Below, one piece after another: positions 45,224 to 53,415 of a DNA stretch of 58,716 nt. A model generated the notes under the pieces. The model made no database searches. It saw only the letters and a program-made list of their open reading frames with translations, and was not told the origin of the DNA. Position 1 is the stretch's first letter. Each line of letters begins with the position of its first letter. The position numbers and the translations under genes are program-made. This stretch comes from Allobosea sp. ASV33 (GTDB lineage Bacteria > Pseudomonadota > Alphaproteobacteria > Rhizobiales > Beijerinckiaceae), in assembly GCF_016428755.1 (NCBI RefSeq), contig NZ_JAELTI010000025.1:1-58716 (forward strand), read 5' to 3'.

Positions 45224-45449
45224 GGAAACCGTCTCCTCCGTGGGTGCGGCGGCGGCCTGCATGGGACCACCGTCCTGCATGATTGATAGGCGTTGACAGC
45301 GATCATCCGTCGCCCTGTCTCGCGGGGCGGCGAATTCCGTGGAGCCGGGCCGATCAGGCTGAATCGCCCGGATCGCGAACCCTCTCGAACCTTGGCATCA
45401 AGACGCGCGGCACGGCCGGGTCGCGGCGCAATCCGGCCGGCGCGTACCC

Positions 45450-46502
45450 TCAGATCCGCTTGCCGGTCGCAGCGTCGAAGAGATGCGTGACGCTGGTATC
45501 GGGGGTGATGCCGATCGTCTCGCCGGGCTTGGCCGAGATGCGCTCGCGGAAGATGCAGGTCAGGTCCTGCCCGCCGCAGCGAACGACGACCTGCGTCTCC
45601 GAGCCCATCGGCTCGACGACCGCGACCTCGGCCTTGAGGCCGTTGGGGTCGAGCTGGAAATGCTCGGGGCGGATGCCCAGCACCGCGGCAAGCCCATCGG
45701 AACCCACCGGGTGCTTGCCGATCGGCCAGACGACCCCGCCCTCGGTCTCGAAGCCCGCACCGATGATCTTGCCCTTGAGCAGGTTCATCGAGGGCGAGCC
45801 GATGAAGGCCGCGACGAAGAGGTTGGCGGGATTGTCGTAGAGATCGAGCGGGGCGCCCATCTGCTCGACGATGCCGTCATGCATCACCACGATCTTGTCG
45901 GCCATGGTCATGGCTTCGATCTGGTCGTGCGTGACATAGACCGTGGTGGTCTTCAGGCGCTGATGCAGTTCCTTGATCTCGGTGCGCATCTGCACGCGCA
46001 GCTTGGCGTCGAGATTGGAGAGAGGCTCGTCGAACAGGAAGACCTGCGGATCGCGCACGATCGCCCGGCCCATCGCAACGCGCTGGCGCTGGCCGCCCGA
46101 GAGCTGCCGCGGATACCGGTCGAGCAGCTTGTCGAGGCCGAGAATGCCAGCCGCCTTGTTGACGCGCTCGTCGATCTCGCTCTTCGGCGCCTTCCGGAGC
46201 TTCATCGAGAAGGCCATGTTGTCGGCGACCGTCATATGCGGATAGAGCGCATAGTTCTGGAACACCATGGCGATGTCGCGCTCCTTCGGCGGAACGTCGT
46301 TCACCACGCGCGGCCCGATCCGGATCTCGCCGCCCGAAATGTTCTCGAGGCCCGCGATCATGCGCAGCAGCGTCGACTTCCCGCAGCCCGACGGGCCGAC
46401 CAGGATGACGAACTCGCCGTCGTTGATGTCGATATCGACGCCGTGGATGACCTGCGTCGACCCATAGGCCTTGCGCACATCGGCAATCTGGACTGAAGCC
46501 AT
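45450..46502 (-). CDS. ABC transporter ATP-binding protein (UgpC/MsmK-like)
   Basis: The predicted protein has 350 residues from the ATG at 46502 (MASVQIADVRKAYGSTQVI). Walker A GPSGCGKSTLLRM, VFQNYALYPHMTVADNMAFSMKLRK, signature LSGGQRQRVAMGRAIVRDP, Walker B FLFDEPLSNLDAKLR and VYVTHDQIEAMTMAD are complete. The regulatory TOBE/MalK domain follows. It is the first gene of the operon and is divergent from the GntR-type regulator. 226 bp with no clear feature separates it from the binding-protein gene. Confidence 0.95.
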   Translation of the reverse strand: MASVQIADVRKAYGSTQVIHGVDIDINDGEFVILVGPSGCGKSTLLRMIAGLENISGGEIRIGPRVVNDVPPKERDIAMVFQNYALYPHMTVADNMAFSMKLRKAPKSEIDERVNKAAGILGLDKLLDRYPRQLSGGQRQRVAMGRAIVRDPQVFLFDEPLSNLDAKLRVQMRTEIKELHQRLKTTTVYVTHDQIEAMTMADKIVVMHDGIVEQMGAPLDLYDNPANLFVAAFIGSPSMNLLKGKIIGAGFETEGGVVWPIGKHPVGSDGLAAVLGIRPEHFQLDPNGLKAEVAVVEPMGSETQVVVRCGGQDLTCIFRERISAKPGETIGITPDTSVTHLFDAATGKRI

Positions 46503-46640
46503 GCCGTCCTTCCCTGTTTCCGTTCCCTGACCGCGCGCTCGCCTTTCAGGCGGCTTGCAGCCACAATCGGCTTCTGGTGACCGAATGATGAAAGCGCACA
46601 CGCCTGTTCCCGGCGATTGTGTCCGTTCCAATCTGCGATA

Positions 46641-46651
46641 AAGTCATACGA
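46641..46651. promoter_or_regulatory. Candidate GntR/FCD operator
   Basis: Read on the minus strand this is TCGTATGACTT. It matches the TnGTnnnACnA pattern of FadR/LldR-type regulators except for the last base. It lies in the AT-richer centre of the 236-bp gap between the divergent ATPase and regulator genes. Confidence 0.35.
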
Positions 46652-46738
46652 TAGAAGCGGCCCTGTCAAGCGCCGCCACAGCCTTCGCCCTGCCGCAAAT
46701 TCAGGCTGGCCGAAGCTGCCCGAGGGAGGGGCCCAGCG

Positions 46739-47515
46739 ATGCGCGTACGCGACTTCTCGCGGCCGACGACGCTCAATCCGGACCGGCTTTTCGGCCAGGT
46801 CGCCCAGAAGCTCGCGGTTGCGATCATCACCGGCCGCGTCCGGGCGGGCGAAGTCCTGCCGAACGAGGACGATCTGCGCTCCGAGATCTCGGTCTCGCGT
46901 ACGGCCTATCGCGAGGCGGTGAAGATTCTGACGGCGAAAGGGCTGGTCGAGGCGCGCCCGAAGAGCGGCACCCGCGCCGCGCCGCGCGAACGCTGGAACC
47001 TGCTCGACCCCGACGTCCTGTCCTGGCATTTCGAGTCCGACCCGAACGAGAAATTCATCCGCGATCTCTTCGAGTTGCGCCGCTTCGTCGAGCCCAGCGC
47101 CGCCCGCCTCGCCGCACAGCGCCGCACCTCGGCCGACATTGCCCGCATCGAGGCCGCCTATCGCGGCATGGCCGATGGCGCGCCCTATGCGGAAGCGACG
47201 ATCCGCGCCGACCTCGCCTTCCACGAGGCGATCTTCTCCGCCGCCCAGAATGCCGCGCTGCAATGCCTCTCCAGCGCCGTCATCGCCACGCTGCAATGGT
47301 CATTGCTGCTGAAGACCGGCGACGAGGCCGCCTATATCGAGTCCCTGCCCGACCACGAACACGTCCTGCTCGCGATCATCGACCGCGACGGGGATCTCGC
47401 TTCGGCGCGCATGGCCGGCCTCGTCATCGACAGCCTGAACACCACGCTCGCCTCGCTCGGAGCCCATGTCGCCACGGAGACTGGGAAAATCGCCAGAATA
47501 AAGCATACTAAATGA
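46739..47515 (+). CDS. GntR family transcriptional regulator, FCD (FadR) subfamily
   Basis: The 258-residue protein has the winged HTH QVAQKLAVAIITGRVRAGEVLPNEDDLRSEISVSRTAYREAVKILTAKGLVEARPKSGT. The all-helical FCD domain has metal/ligand positions in DLFELRRFVEPSAARLAA, RADLAFHEAIFSAAQN and LPDHEHVLLAI. FCD regulators bind carboxylates or sugar acids. Divergent placement from the CUT1-type importer suggests it represses that operon. Confidence 0.93.
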   Translation: MRVRDFSRPTTLNPDRLFGQVAQKLAVAIITGRVRAGEVLPNEDDLRSEISVSRTAYREAVKILTAKGLVEARPKSGTRAAPRERWNLLDPDVLSWHFESDPNEKFIRDLFELRRFVEPSAARLAAQRRTSADIARIEAAYRGMADGAPYAEATIRADLAFHEAIFSAAQNAALQCLSSAVIATLQWSLLLKTGDEAAYIESLPDHEHVLLAIIDRDGDLASARMAGLVIDSLNTTLASLGAHVATETGKIARIKHTK

Positions 47516-47663
47516 GCGCCTCGCTCCCATCGGCGAGGCGTGATCGGATAGCGCTCATGCGGCGGCCGGGCTATGCCCTCTCGGCAGGCTGCGCCATCTC
47601 GATTTAATCGATTCAGACAAGCCGAATCAACGACCTTCGCCACCACAGACGGACAGCTCGACC

Positions 47664-48638
47664 ATGACAGCCTCTACCAAGCCCGAAATCGTCCAGACCG
47701 GCCCGCTCATGGCCTACGCGGCCGACCAGCTCAAGGCGCGCTTCACTGTCCATGAATTGTGGAAGGCGGCCGATCGCGACGCGCTGCTGCGCGAGGTCGC
47801 CGGCCGCGTGCGCGGCGTCGCCGCGGGCGGCGGGCACAACCGGGTTGACGGCGCGCTGTTCGATGCGCTGCCCAAGCTTGAGGTCATCTCCAGCTTCGGC
47901 GTCGGCTACGACCATGTCGACGCGGCCGAGGCCGGCAAGCGCGGCCTCGTCGTGACCAACACGCCCGACGTGCTGACCGACGAGGTCGCCGATCTCGCGC
48001 TCGGCCTGCTGATCGCCACCGTCCGCCAATTGCCCCAGGTCGACCGCTACCTGCGCGAAGGCAAGTGGCTGCAGGGCAATTACCCGCTCACCACCTCGCT
48101 GCGAGGCCGCAAGGTCGGCATCGTCGGTCTCGGCCGCATCGGCAAGGCGGTGGCGCAGCGCGTCGAGGCCTTCGGCCTGCCGGTCGTCTATCACGGCCGC
48201 TCGCGCCAGCCGGACGTGTCCTATCCCTATTACCCGTCGCTGGTTGATATGGCCGCCGATGTCGACACGCTGATCTCGGTCGCGCCGGGCGGAGCCTCGA
48301 CCCATCACATCATCAATGCCGAGGTGCTGGAGGCGCTCGGTCCCAACGGCATTCTGGTCAATGTCGGCCGCGGCACCGTCGTGGACGAGCAGGCGCTGAT
48401 CAAGGCGCTCAAGGATAAGACCATCCTCTCCGCCGGCCTCGACGTCTTCGAGGACGAGCCGCGCGTGCCGGCCGAGCTGATCGCGATCGAGCATGCGGTG
48501 CTGCTGCCCCATGTCGGCTCGGCCTCGGTCCATACCCGCGAGGCGATGGGCCAGCTTCTGGTCGACAACATGGTTTCATGGTTCGATGGCAAGGGGCCGC
48601 TGACGCCCGTGTCGGAGACACCATGGAAAAAGGCCTGA
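47664..48638 (+). CDS. D-isomer specific 2-hydroxyacid dehydrogenase (glyoxylate/hydroxypyruvate reductase-like)
   Basis: The 324-residue enzyme has the NAD(P) motif VGIVGLGRIGKAVAQRV, the catalytic Arg in LVNVGRGTVVDEQAL, Glu in GLDVFEDEP and His in LLPHVGSAS. The N-terminal FGVGYDHVDAAEAGKRGLVVTNTPDVLTDEVADLALGL is diagnostic. Arg after the nucleotide loop (YHGRSRQ) suggests NADPH preference, as in GhrA/GhrB-type reductases. It lies 148 bp after the GntR gene on the same strand and probably belongs to the sugar-acid pathway. Its 3' end overlaps the next gene by 16 bp. Confidence 0.93.
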   Translation: MTASTKPEIVQTGPLMAYAADQLKARFTVHELWKAADRDALLREVAGRVRGVAAGGGHNRVDGALFDALPKLEVISSFGVGYDHVDAAEAGKRGLVVTNTPDVLTDEVADLALGLLIATVRQLPQVDRYLREGKWLQGNYPLTTSLRGRKVGIVGLGRIGKAVAQRVEAFGLPVVYHGRSRQPDVSYPYYPSLVDMAADVDTLISVAPGGASTHHIINAEVLEALGPNGILVNVGRGTVVDEQALIKALKDKTILSAGLDVFEDEPRVPAELIAIEHAVLLPHVGSASVHTREAMGQLLVDNMVSWFDGKGPLTPVSETPWKKA

Positions 48639-49417
48639 TCCGCCGGCTGCTGCCGCTCCTGATCCTCGCCGCCGGCTCCCTGCCGGCGGCTGCCCAGACG
48701 GGACCGCTGCCGCGCGGCGCCGACAAGGCGCCGGACGCGATCCGCCGCTGGCTCGGCGCCTGGGAGCTCGCGCTTGCCGGCGAATCGCGAAGCTGCACGA
48801 TTACCCTCGGCGCGGAGCCGGCCGGCAACAGGCGTCAGTTGCGCTTCCCGGCCACCTGCCGGCGCGCCTTGCCGATCCTCGACACGGCCGCGTCCTGGAC
48901 GCTGAACGGAAGCGGGCAGCCGCAGTTCATGGATGCAGGCGGCAAGGAAGTCGTCGCGTTCCAGAGCGGCTCACCCGAAACCGGCCTCGACGGCAAGGGC
49001 AGCGACGGCAAGGCTTACAAGCTCTCGTCGGGCGCCCATCCCCGCATCGCGTCGCAGGTCGCCCAGAGCCCAGCCGCCACGGCGGCCCAGCGCATCACGC
49101 CAGTCGATCCTGCAACGGCACCGGCGCCCGCTTCCCTGCCGGGCCGCTATGTGCTGATGCGCCAGCAGAACCGCGAGGCCTGCCGCCTTCTGCTCTCGCC
49201 CGCGGCAGCCGACGGTCGCCAGCCCGCCGCCTTCGAAGGCATGTGCCCCGATACCGGTTTGACGATCTTCGATCCGGTCGCCTGGCGCTACGCCGGCGGC
49301 CGCCTGACGCTCGTCGCGCGGCGCGGCCACGGCACCGACCTCGTCTTCGAGAACGGCCAATGGCGCAAGGACCCGGCGGTCGGGGCCCCGCTCCTGATGC
49401 GGAAGCTCGCGCCGTAG
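48623..49417 (+). CDS. AprI/Inh-type metalloprotease inhibitor-like secreted protein with two domains
   Basis: The predicted protein has 264 residues from the ATG at 48623, inside the end of the dehydrogenase gene in another frame. A signal peptide is evident (EKGLIRRLLPLLILAAGSLPAAAQ). Two AprI/Inh-like repeats follow: about 40-125 (RRWLGAWELALAGESRSCTITL... FPATCRRALPILDTAASWTLNG) and about 165-262 (LPGRYVLMRQQNREACRLLLS... GMCPDTGLTIFDPVAWRYAGGRLTLV). Each has a Cys pair as in the small barrel of Inh. No serralysin-type protease gene is nearby, so the target may be a host or competitor enzyme. Confidence 0.75.
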   Translation: MEKGLIRRLLPLLILAAGSLPAAAQTGPLPRGADKAPDAIRRWLGAWELALAGESRSCTITLGAEPAGNRRQLRFPATCRRALPILDTAASWTLNGSGQPQFMDAGGKEVVAFQSGSPETGLDGKGSDGKAYKLSSGAHPRIASQVAQSPAATAAQRITPVDPATAPAPASLPGRYVLMRQQNREACRLLLSPAAADGRQPAAFEGMCPDTGLTIFDPVAWRYAGGRLTLVARRGHGTDLVFENGQWRKDPAVGAPLLMRKLAP

Positions 49418-49442
49418 GGCCCGGCGTCTCTACAAGGAACCT

Positions 49443-49539
49443 CCGTCATTCCGGACAAGCCGCGAAGCGGCGCCGATCCGGAATCCATCATAGGGCGCTG
49501 CGCTTGACGATGGATTCCGGGTCAGGCCCGGAATGACGG
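49443..49539. repeat. Palindromic intergenic element, copy 3
   Basis: This 97-bp element has perfect 12-bp terminal inverted repeats, CCGTCATTCCGG (49443-49454) and CCGGAATGACGG (49528-49539), and inner arms GGAATCCATC / GATGGATTCC. The left half is closely similar to the copy at 41796. It lies between the convergent 3' ends of the inhibitor-like gene and hppD. Confidence 0.85.
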
Positions 49540-49571
49540 CATGGAAACCGCCAGACCCTCTCCCCGAAGCT

Positions 49572-50705
49572 TCACTCCGCAGCCGCCGGGCTCAGCACGC
49601 CCCGGCGGATCTGGTCCTCCTCGATCGATTCGAACAGCGCACGGAAATTGCCCTCGCCGAAGCCGTCATCGCCCTTGCGCTGGATGAACTCGAAGAAGAT
49701 CGGCCCGACCACCGTGGCCGAGAAGATCTGCAGCAGCACCTTGCTCATCCGCCCCTCCTTCTCGCCGAGCGCGACCGCGCCCTCGCCGTCGATCAGGATG
49801 CCGTTGGCCTTCAGCCGCTCGACCGGCTCGCCATGGTTCGGCACGCGCGCATCGACCTTCTCGTAATAGGTCACGGGCGGCGCCGGCATGAAGGGCAGCC
49901 CGTTGCCGCGCAGGGCCTCGACGCTGGCATAGATGTCGCGCGAGCCCATCGCGACATGCTGGATGCCCTCGCCCTTGTACTGGCGCAGGTACTCCTCGAT
50001 CTGGCTCTTGTCGTCGAGCGACTCGTTGATCGGTATGCGGATCTTGCCGCAGGGCGAGGTCAGCGCCCGCGAGATCAGACCGGTCAGCTTGCCCTCGATG
50101 TTGAAGAAGCGGATCTCGCGGAAATTGAACAGCTTGCCGTACCAGCCGGCCCAATGGTCCATGCGTCCGCGGATGACGTTATGGGTGAGGTGGTCGAGAT
50201 AATAGAGCCCGGCCTGCTCGGGATGAGGGTCGCGCTCGCCGATCCATTCGAAATCGACATCCCAGATCGAGCCCTTCTCGCCATAGCGATCGACGAAATA
50301 GAGCAGCGAGCCGCCGATGCCGCGCACGGCGGGGATCGCGAGCTCGCCCGGCCCGATCGCGCTCTCATAGGGCTCGGCGCCCAGCGACACCGCACGCTCG
50401 AAGGCATGCTTCGCATCGACGACGCGGAAGGCCATGGCGCAGGCGCAAGGACCATGCTCGGCAGCAAAGGCCTGGGCGAAGGAGTCGGGCTCCGCATTGA
50501 CGACGAAATTGACGTCGCCCTGCCGATAGAGCGTCACCTGCTTCGAACGGTGGCGGGCGACCTTGGTGAAGCCCATCGTCTCGAAGAGGGAACCGAGCTT
50601 TTCGGGCTCGGGATGGGCGAATTCGACGAACTCGAAGCCGTCGGTTCCCATCGGGTTGGCCGCCGAGATCGCGGGCGGGGCGGCATCGTGCGGAAACGGA
50701 CCCAT
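49572..50705 (-). CDS. hppD: 4-hydroxyphenylpyruvate dioxygenase
   Basis: This 377-residue Fe(II) enzyme converts 4-hydroxyphenylpyruvate to homogentisate in tyrosine breakdown. The iron ligands are visible: His175 in DHLTHNV, His250 in IQHVAMGS and Glu339 in FFEFIQR. The C-terminal [20 protein letters not shown] is the conserved lid helix. The ATG at 50705 has AGAGGA at better spacing than the ATG two codons upstream. Homogentisate dioxygenase is not in the window. It is divergent from an Lrp-type regulator that probably controls it. Confidence 0.97.
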   Translation of the reverse strand: MGPFPHDAAPPAISAANPMGTDGFEFVEFAHPEPEKLGSLFETMGFTKVARHRSKQVTLYRQGDVNFVVNAEPDSFAQAFAAEHGPCACAMAFRVVDAKHAFERAVSLGAEPYESAIGPGELAIPAVRGIGGSLLYFVDRYGEKGSIWDVDFEWIGERDPHPEQAGLYYLDHLTHNVIRGRMDHWAGWYGKLFNFREIRFFNIEGKLTGLISRALTSPCGKIRIPINESLDDKSQIEEYLRQYKGEGIQHVAMGSRDIYASVEALRGNGLPFMPAPPVTYYEKVDARVPNHGEPVERLKANGILIDGEGAVALGEKEGRMSKVLLQIFSATVVGPIFFEFIQRKGDDGFGEGNFRALFESIEEDQIRRGVLSPAAAE

Positions 50706-50797
50706 TGGCATTCCTCTTGTCTGCTCTCTCCGGGGTATCCCATCATCGCGCAGACATCAGGCGAATGGCGTGCAAACTTGCCCGCGATAAGCGTTTC

Positions 50798-50816
50798 GAT
50801 GCACGATCTGCGCATC
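50798..50816. promoter_or_regulatory. Candidate Lrp/AsnC operator between hppD and its regulator
   Basis: An imperfect 19-bp palindrome has GATGC and GCATC arms and lies between the divergent hppD (start 50705) and Lrp-type (start 50839) genes. Size and placement suit a dimeric Lrp-family regulator. Confidence 0.4.
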
Positions 50817-50838
50817 ATGCCTGCGAAGGATGCATCAT

Positions 50839-51309
50839 ATGGCGGCACTCGACGCACTCGACTGGCGCTTGCTGGACGCGCTGCAGAACGACGCCTCCCT
50901 CACCAATGCAGCCCTGGCCGAGAGGGTCGGCCTGTCGGCGAGCCAGGTCTCGCGCCGCCGGCAGCGACTGGAGCAGGAGGGCGTGATCCGCGGCTATCGT
51001 GCGGCGCTGGAGCCATCGGCCGTCGGCCTCGGCGTCATCGTCTTCATCCATGTCGCGCTCGACACGCATACCCGCGACAATGCCCGGCGCTTCCGCGATC
51101 TCGTGCGTCTGACGCCCGCGATCCTCGAGGCCCATGCCCTGACGGGCGAGGCGGATTACCTGCTGAAGGTCGCGGTCGGCGACCTCAAGGCGCTGGCCCG
51201 GCTGGTCAACGAGATCCTGATGCCGCATGAGAGCGTGGCCCGCGTCCGCTCCGAGATCGCGCTGGAAACCCTGAAGGAGCCGGGGCTTCTGCCGTTGCCG
51301 ATGACTTGA
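50839..51309 (+). CDS. Lrp/AsnC family transcriptional regulator
   Basis: The predicted protein has 156 residues from the ATG at 50839, which has GAAGGA eight bases upstream. An ATG at 50830 would add three residues. The AsnC-type HTH is LDWRLLDALQNDASLTNAALAERVGLSASQVSRRRQRLEQEGVIRGY. The RAM effector domain includes ILEAHALTGEADYLLKVAVGDLKALARLVNEIL. Divergence from hppD makes it a likely amino-acid-responsive regulator of tyrosine catabolism (HpdR-like role). Confidence 0.92.
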   Translation: MAALDALDWRLLDALQNDASLTNAALAERVGLSASQVSRRRQRLEQEGVIRGYRAALEPSAVGLGVIVFIHVALDTHTRDNARRFRDLVRLTPAILEAHALTGEADYLLKVAVGDLKALARLVNEILMPHESVARVRSEIALETLKEPGLLPLPMT

Positions 51310-51408
51310 GCGCGAAGCTGTGCAAAGCCACGCCTTGGTCGCGCCGTTTTCATGCGGCTGATCGATCTCGACTGCGCGGCATGACGACCGCCAACAGGAG
51401 AAGACTCT

Positions 51409-52293
51409 ATGTTCAACGCCAAATCCCTGCTCGACGCCCTGATCAGCGCCGGCAGCCAGGCCGGCGCACAGGCCGGACAGCAGGGCGGCCTCGGCGGCAT
51501 GCTCGGCGGGCTGGCCGATCAGGTCCAGCGCTCGGGCGGGCTCGGCGGCCTGGCGGGGCAAATCCTGACCCAGGCGACGCAAGGCTTGGGCGACGCCGCG
51601 CGCCAGACAGGCGTGCAGCAGGGCACCGGCGATGCGCTCGGCCGCGTCACCGGCGGCAGGACTCCCGACCAGTTGATCGAGCAGGCCAAGGGCATGTTCA
51701 ACAACAATCCGGCTTTGGCGACCGCCGTGCTCGGCGGCCTCGGCGCGCTCGTCTTCGGCACGAGCACCGGACGCGCAGTGGCAGGCTCCGCGGCCAAGCT
51801 CGGCGGCCTCGCCCTGATCGGCGGCCTCGCCTACAAGGCCTACCAGAACTATCAGGCCGGCAAGCCGCTGCTCAACGCCAGCCAGCAGGAGCTGCTGCCG
51901 GCTCCGGCCGGCACCGGCTTCGAGCCGCAGGCGGCGAGCGAGGCCACGACCCTGACCTTCATCCGCGCGATGATCGCGGCGGCAGCGGCCGACGGCCATA
52001 TCGACGACGAGGAGCAGAGCGCCATCCTGGGCGGGCTCAAGGAAGCCGGCCTCGATCGGGAGGCCCATGACTGGCTGGCCAAGGAGATGGCGAACCCGGC
52101 CTCAATCGATACACTGGTCGAGGCGGCCGAAAGCCCCGAGCTCGCGGCACAGATCTATACGGCGGCGCGCATCGCCATCAATCCGGACAATGCCGCCGAG
52201 AAGGACTTCCTGGCTGGCCTGGCCGGCTCGCTCGGCCTCGATGCCGAACTGGTTGCGAATATCGACGCCGCCGCCAGCGCCGCCAAGGTCTGA
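51409..52293 (+). CDS. DUF533/YebE family protein with TerB-like C-terminus
   Basis: The 294-residue protein is preceded by AGGAGAAG. The N-terminal third is Gln/Gly/Ala-rich low complexity (SQAGAQAGQQGGLGGMLGG...). Residues about 101-145 contain a glycine-rich hydrophobic stretch that could cross or associate with the membrane. The C-terminal part (TFIRAMIAAAAADGHIDDEEQSAIL ... INPDNAAEKDFLAGLAGSLGLD) has the TerB/DUF533 helical repeat with acidic, metal-type motifs. Function is unknown. TerB resemblance does not imply tellurite resistance. Confidence 0.87.
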   Translation: MFNAKSLLDALISAGSQAGAQAGQQGGLGGMLGGLADQVQRSGGLGGLAGQILTQATQGLGDAARQTGVQQGTGDALGRVTGGRTPDQLIEQAKGMFNNNPALATAVLGGLGALVFGTSTGRAVAGSAAKLGGLALIGGLAYKAYQNYQAGKPLLNASQQELLPAPAGTGFEPQAASEATTLTFIRAMIAAAAADGHIDDEEQSAILGGLKEAGLDREAHDWLAKEMANPASIDTLVEAAESPELAAQIYTAARIAINPDNAAEKDFLAGLAGSLGLDAELVANIDAAASAAKV

Positions 52294-52524
52294 CGCCGCA
52301 TCAGTGACCGCGCGGGACGGTGCCGCCGCCAGGCACCGTCGAACCCGGCTTTCGGGGAATGCGGAAGCCCGATGTTAAGCATGGCGTTGAAATCGCTGCC
52401 CGTTTCGACGCCATGTGCACTCCCGTTTAGGAGTTTGCCGCCGATAACGCCCGCGCCGGTGAGCCGGCGGTCGCGTACCGCATCGCGGATGGCGACCCGT
52501 GTCTTGGGGAAGACGGGCCGAACC

Positions 52525-53415
52525 ATGTCTGTGACCGCGATGATCAGGGCGATGCGGCCGCATCACTGGCTCAAGAACGGCCTCGTCTTCGTCCCGATCC
52601 TGCTCAACCACGACGTCTTCGATCCGCATGCGCTCTGGCTGGGCCTGATCGCCTTCGTCGCTTTCAGCCTGATCGCCTCGGCGATCTACCTTCTCAACGA
52701 CATCATGGATGTCGAGGCGGACCGGCGCCACCCGACCAAGTGCAAGCGCCCGCTCGCGGCCGGCGAGATCACGGCGATGCAGGCCTATGCCGCCGTGCCG
52801 GTGCTGCTCGCGGCCGCCTTCTCCCTGGTCGCCCTCGTGCCGCAGCCGCAGCCCTTCCTGCTGTCGCTGCTGGCCTATCTCTTCCTGGCGCTGGCCTATC
52901 TGCTGGTTCTGAAGCGCAAGCTCCTGGTCGATGTCCTCGGGCTGGCCGCCATGCACACCTTGCGCATCCTCGCCGGCAACGCCGCCGCCGCCATCCCCGT
53001 GTCGTCCTGGCTCCTCGCCTTCGCGATGTTCCTCTTCCTCAGCCTCGCGCTGGTGAAGCGCTATACCGAATTGCGCCTGACCCAGGACCAGTCCGGCCTG
53101 AAGAAGGCGGGGCGCGGCTATCACGCAGAGGATATCGAGGCCCTGTCCCAGCTCGGCATGGCCTCGGGCTGCACCTGCGCGCTCATCATGGCGCTCTATG
53201 TCGACAGCGCCAATGTGAAGCAGCTCTACAGCCAGCCGAAGCTGATCTGGCTGATGTGCCCGATCGTGCTCTACCAGATGGCGCGGATCTGGTTCCTGGC
53301 TCGCCGCGGCAACATGCCGGACGACCCGCTGATCTTCATGATCCGCGACTGGCGCAGCCAGTTCATGGGGCTCGTCGTCGTCCTGATCATGGTCGCGGCG
53401 ACATTCGTGCCGTGA
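52525..53415 (+). CDS. UbiA family prenyltransferase, decaprenyl-phosphate phosphoribosyltransferase-like
   Basis: The predicted protein has 296 residues from the ATG at 52525 (MSVTAMIRAMRPHHWLKNGLVFVP). The polar NDIMDVEADRRHPTKCKRPLAAG (Asn58, Asp59, Asp62) matches the Mg-binding NDxxD site of UbiA enzymes. Its form, with RPHHWLKN before it, is that of 5-phospho-ribosyl transferases such as Rv3806c. About eight membrane segments follow. The product would be a polyprenyl-phosphoryl phosphoribose. The stop overlaps the DprE1-like start (GTGA), so the two act together. Confidence 0.85.
   Translation: MSVTAMIRAMRPHHWLKNGLVFVPILLNHDVFDPHALWLGLIAFVAFSLIASAIYLLNDIMDVEADRRHPTKCKRPLAAGEITAMQAYAAVPVLLAAAFSLVALVPQPQPFLLSLLAYLFLALAYLLVLKRKLLVDVLGLAAMHTLRILAGNAAAAIPVSSWLLAFAMFLFLSLALVKRYTELRLTQDQSGLKKAGRGYHAEDIEALSQLGMASGCTCALIMALYVDSANVKQLYSQPKLIWLMCPIVLYQMARIWFLARRGNMPDDPLIFMIRDWRSQFMGLVVVLIMVAATFVP

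Noticed and set aside
51409..52293. Tellurite resistance determinant
   Set aside because: Only the C-terminal TerB-like helices match. No other ter genes are present.
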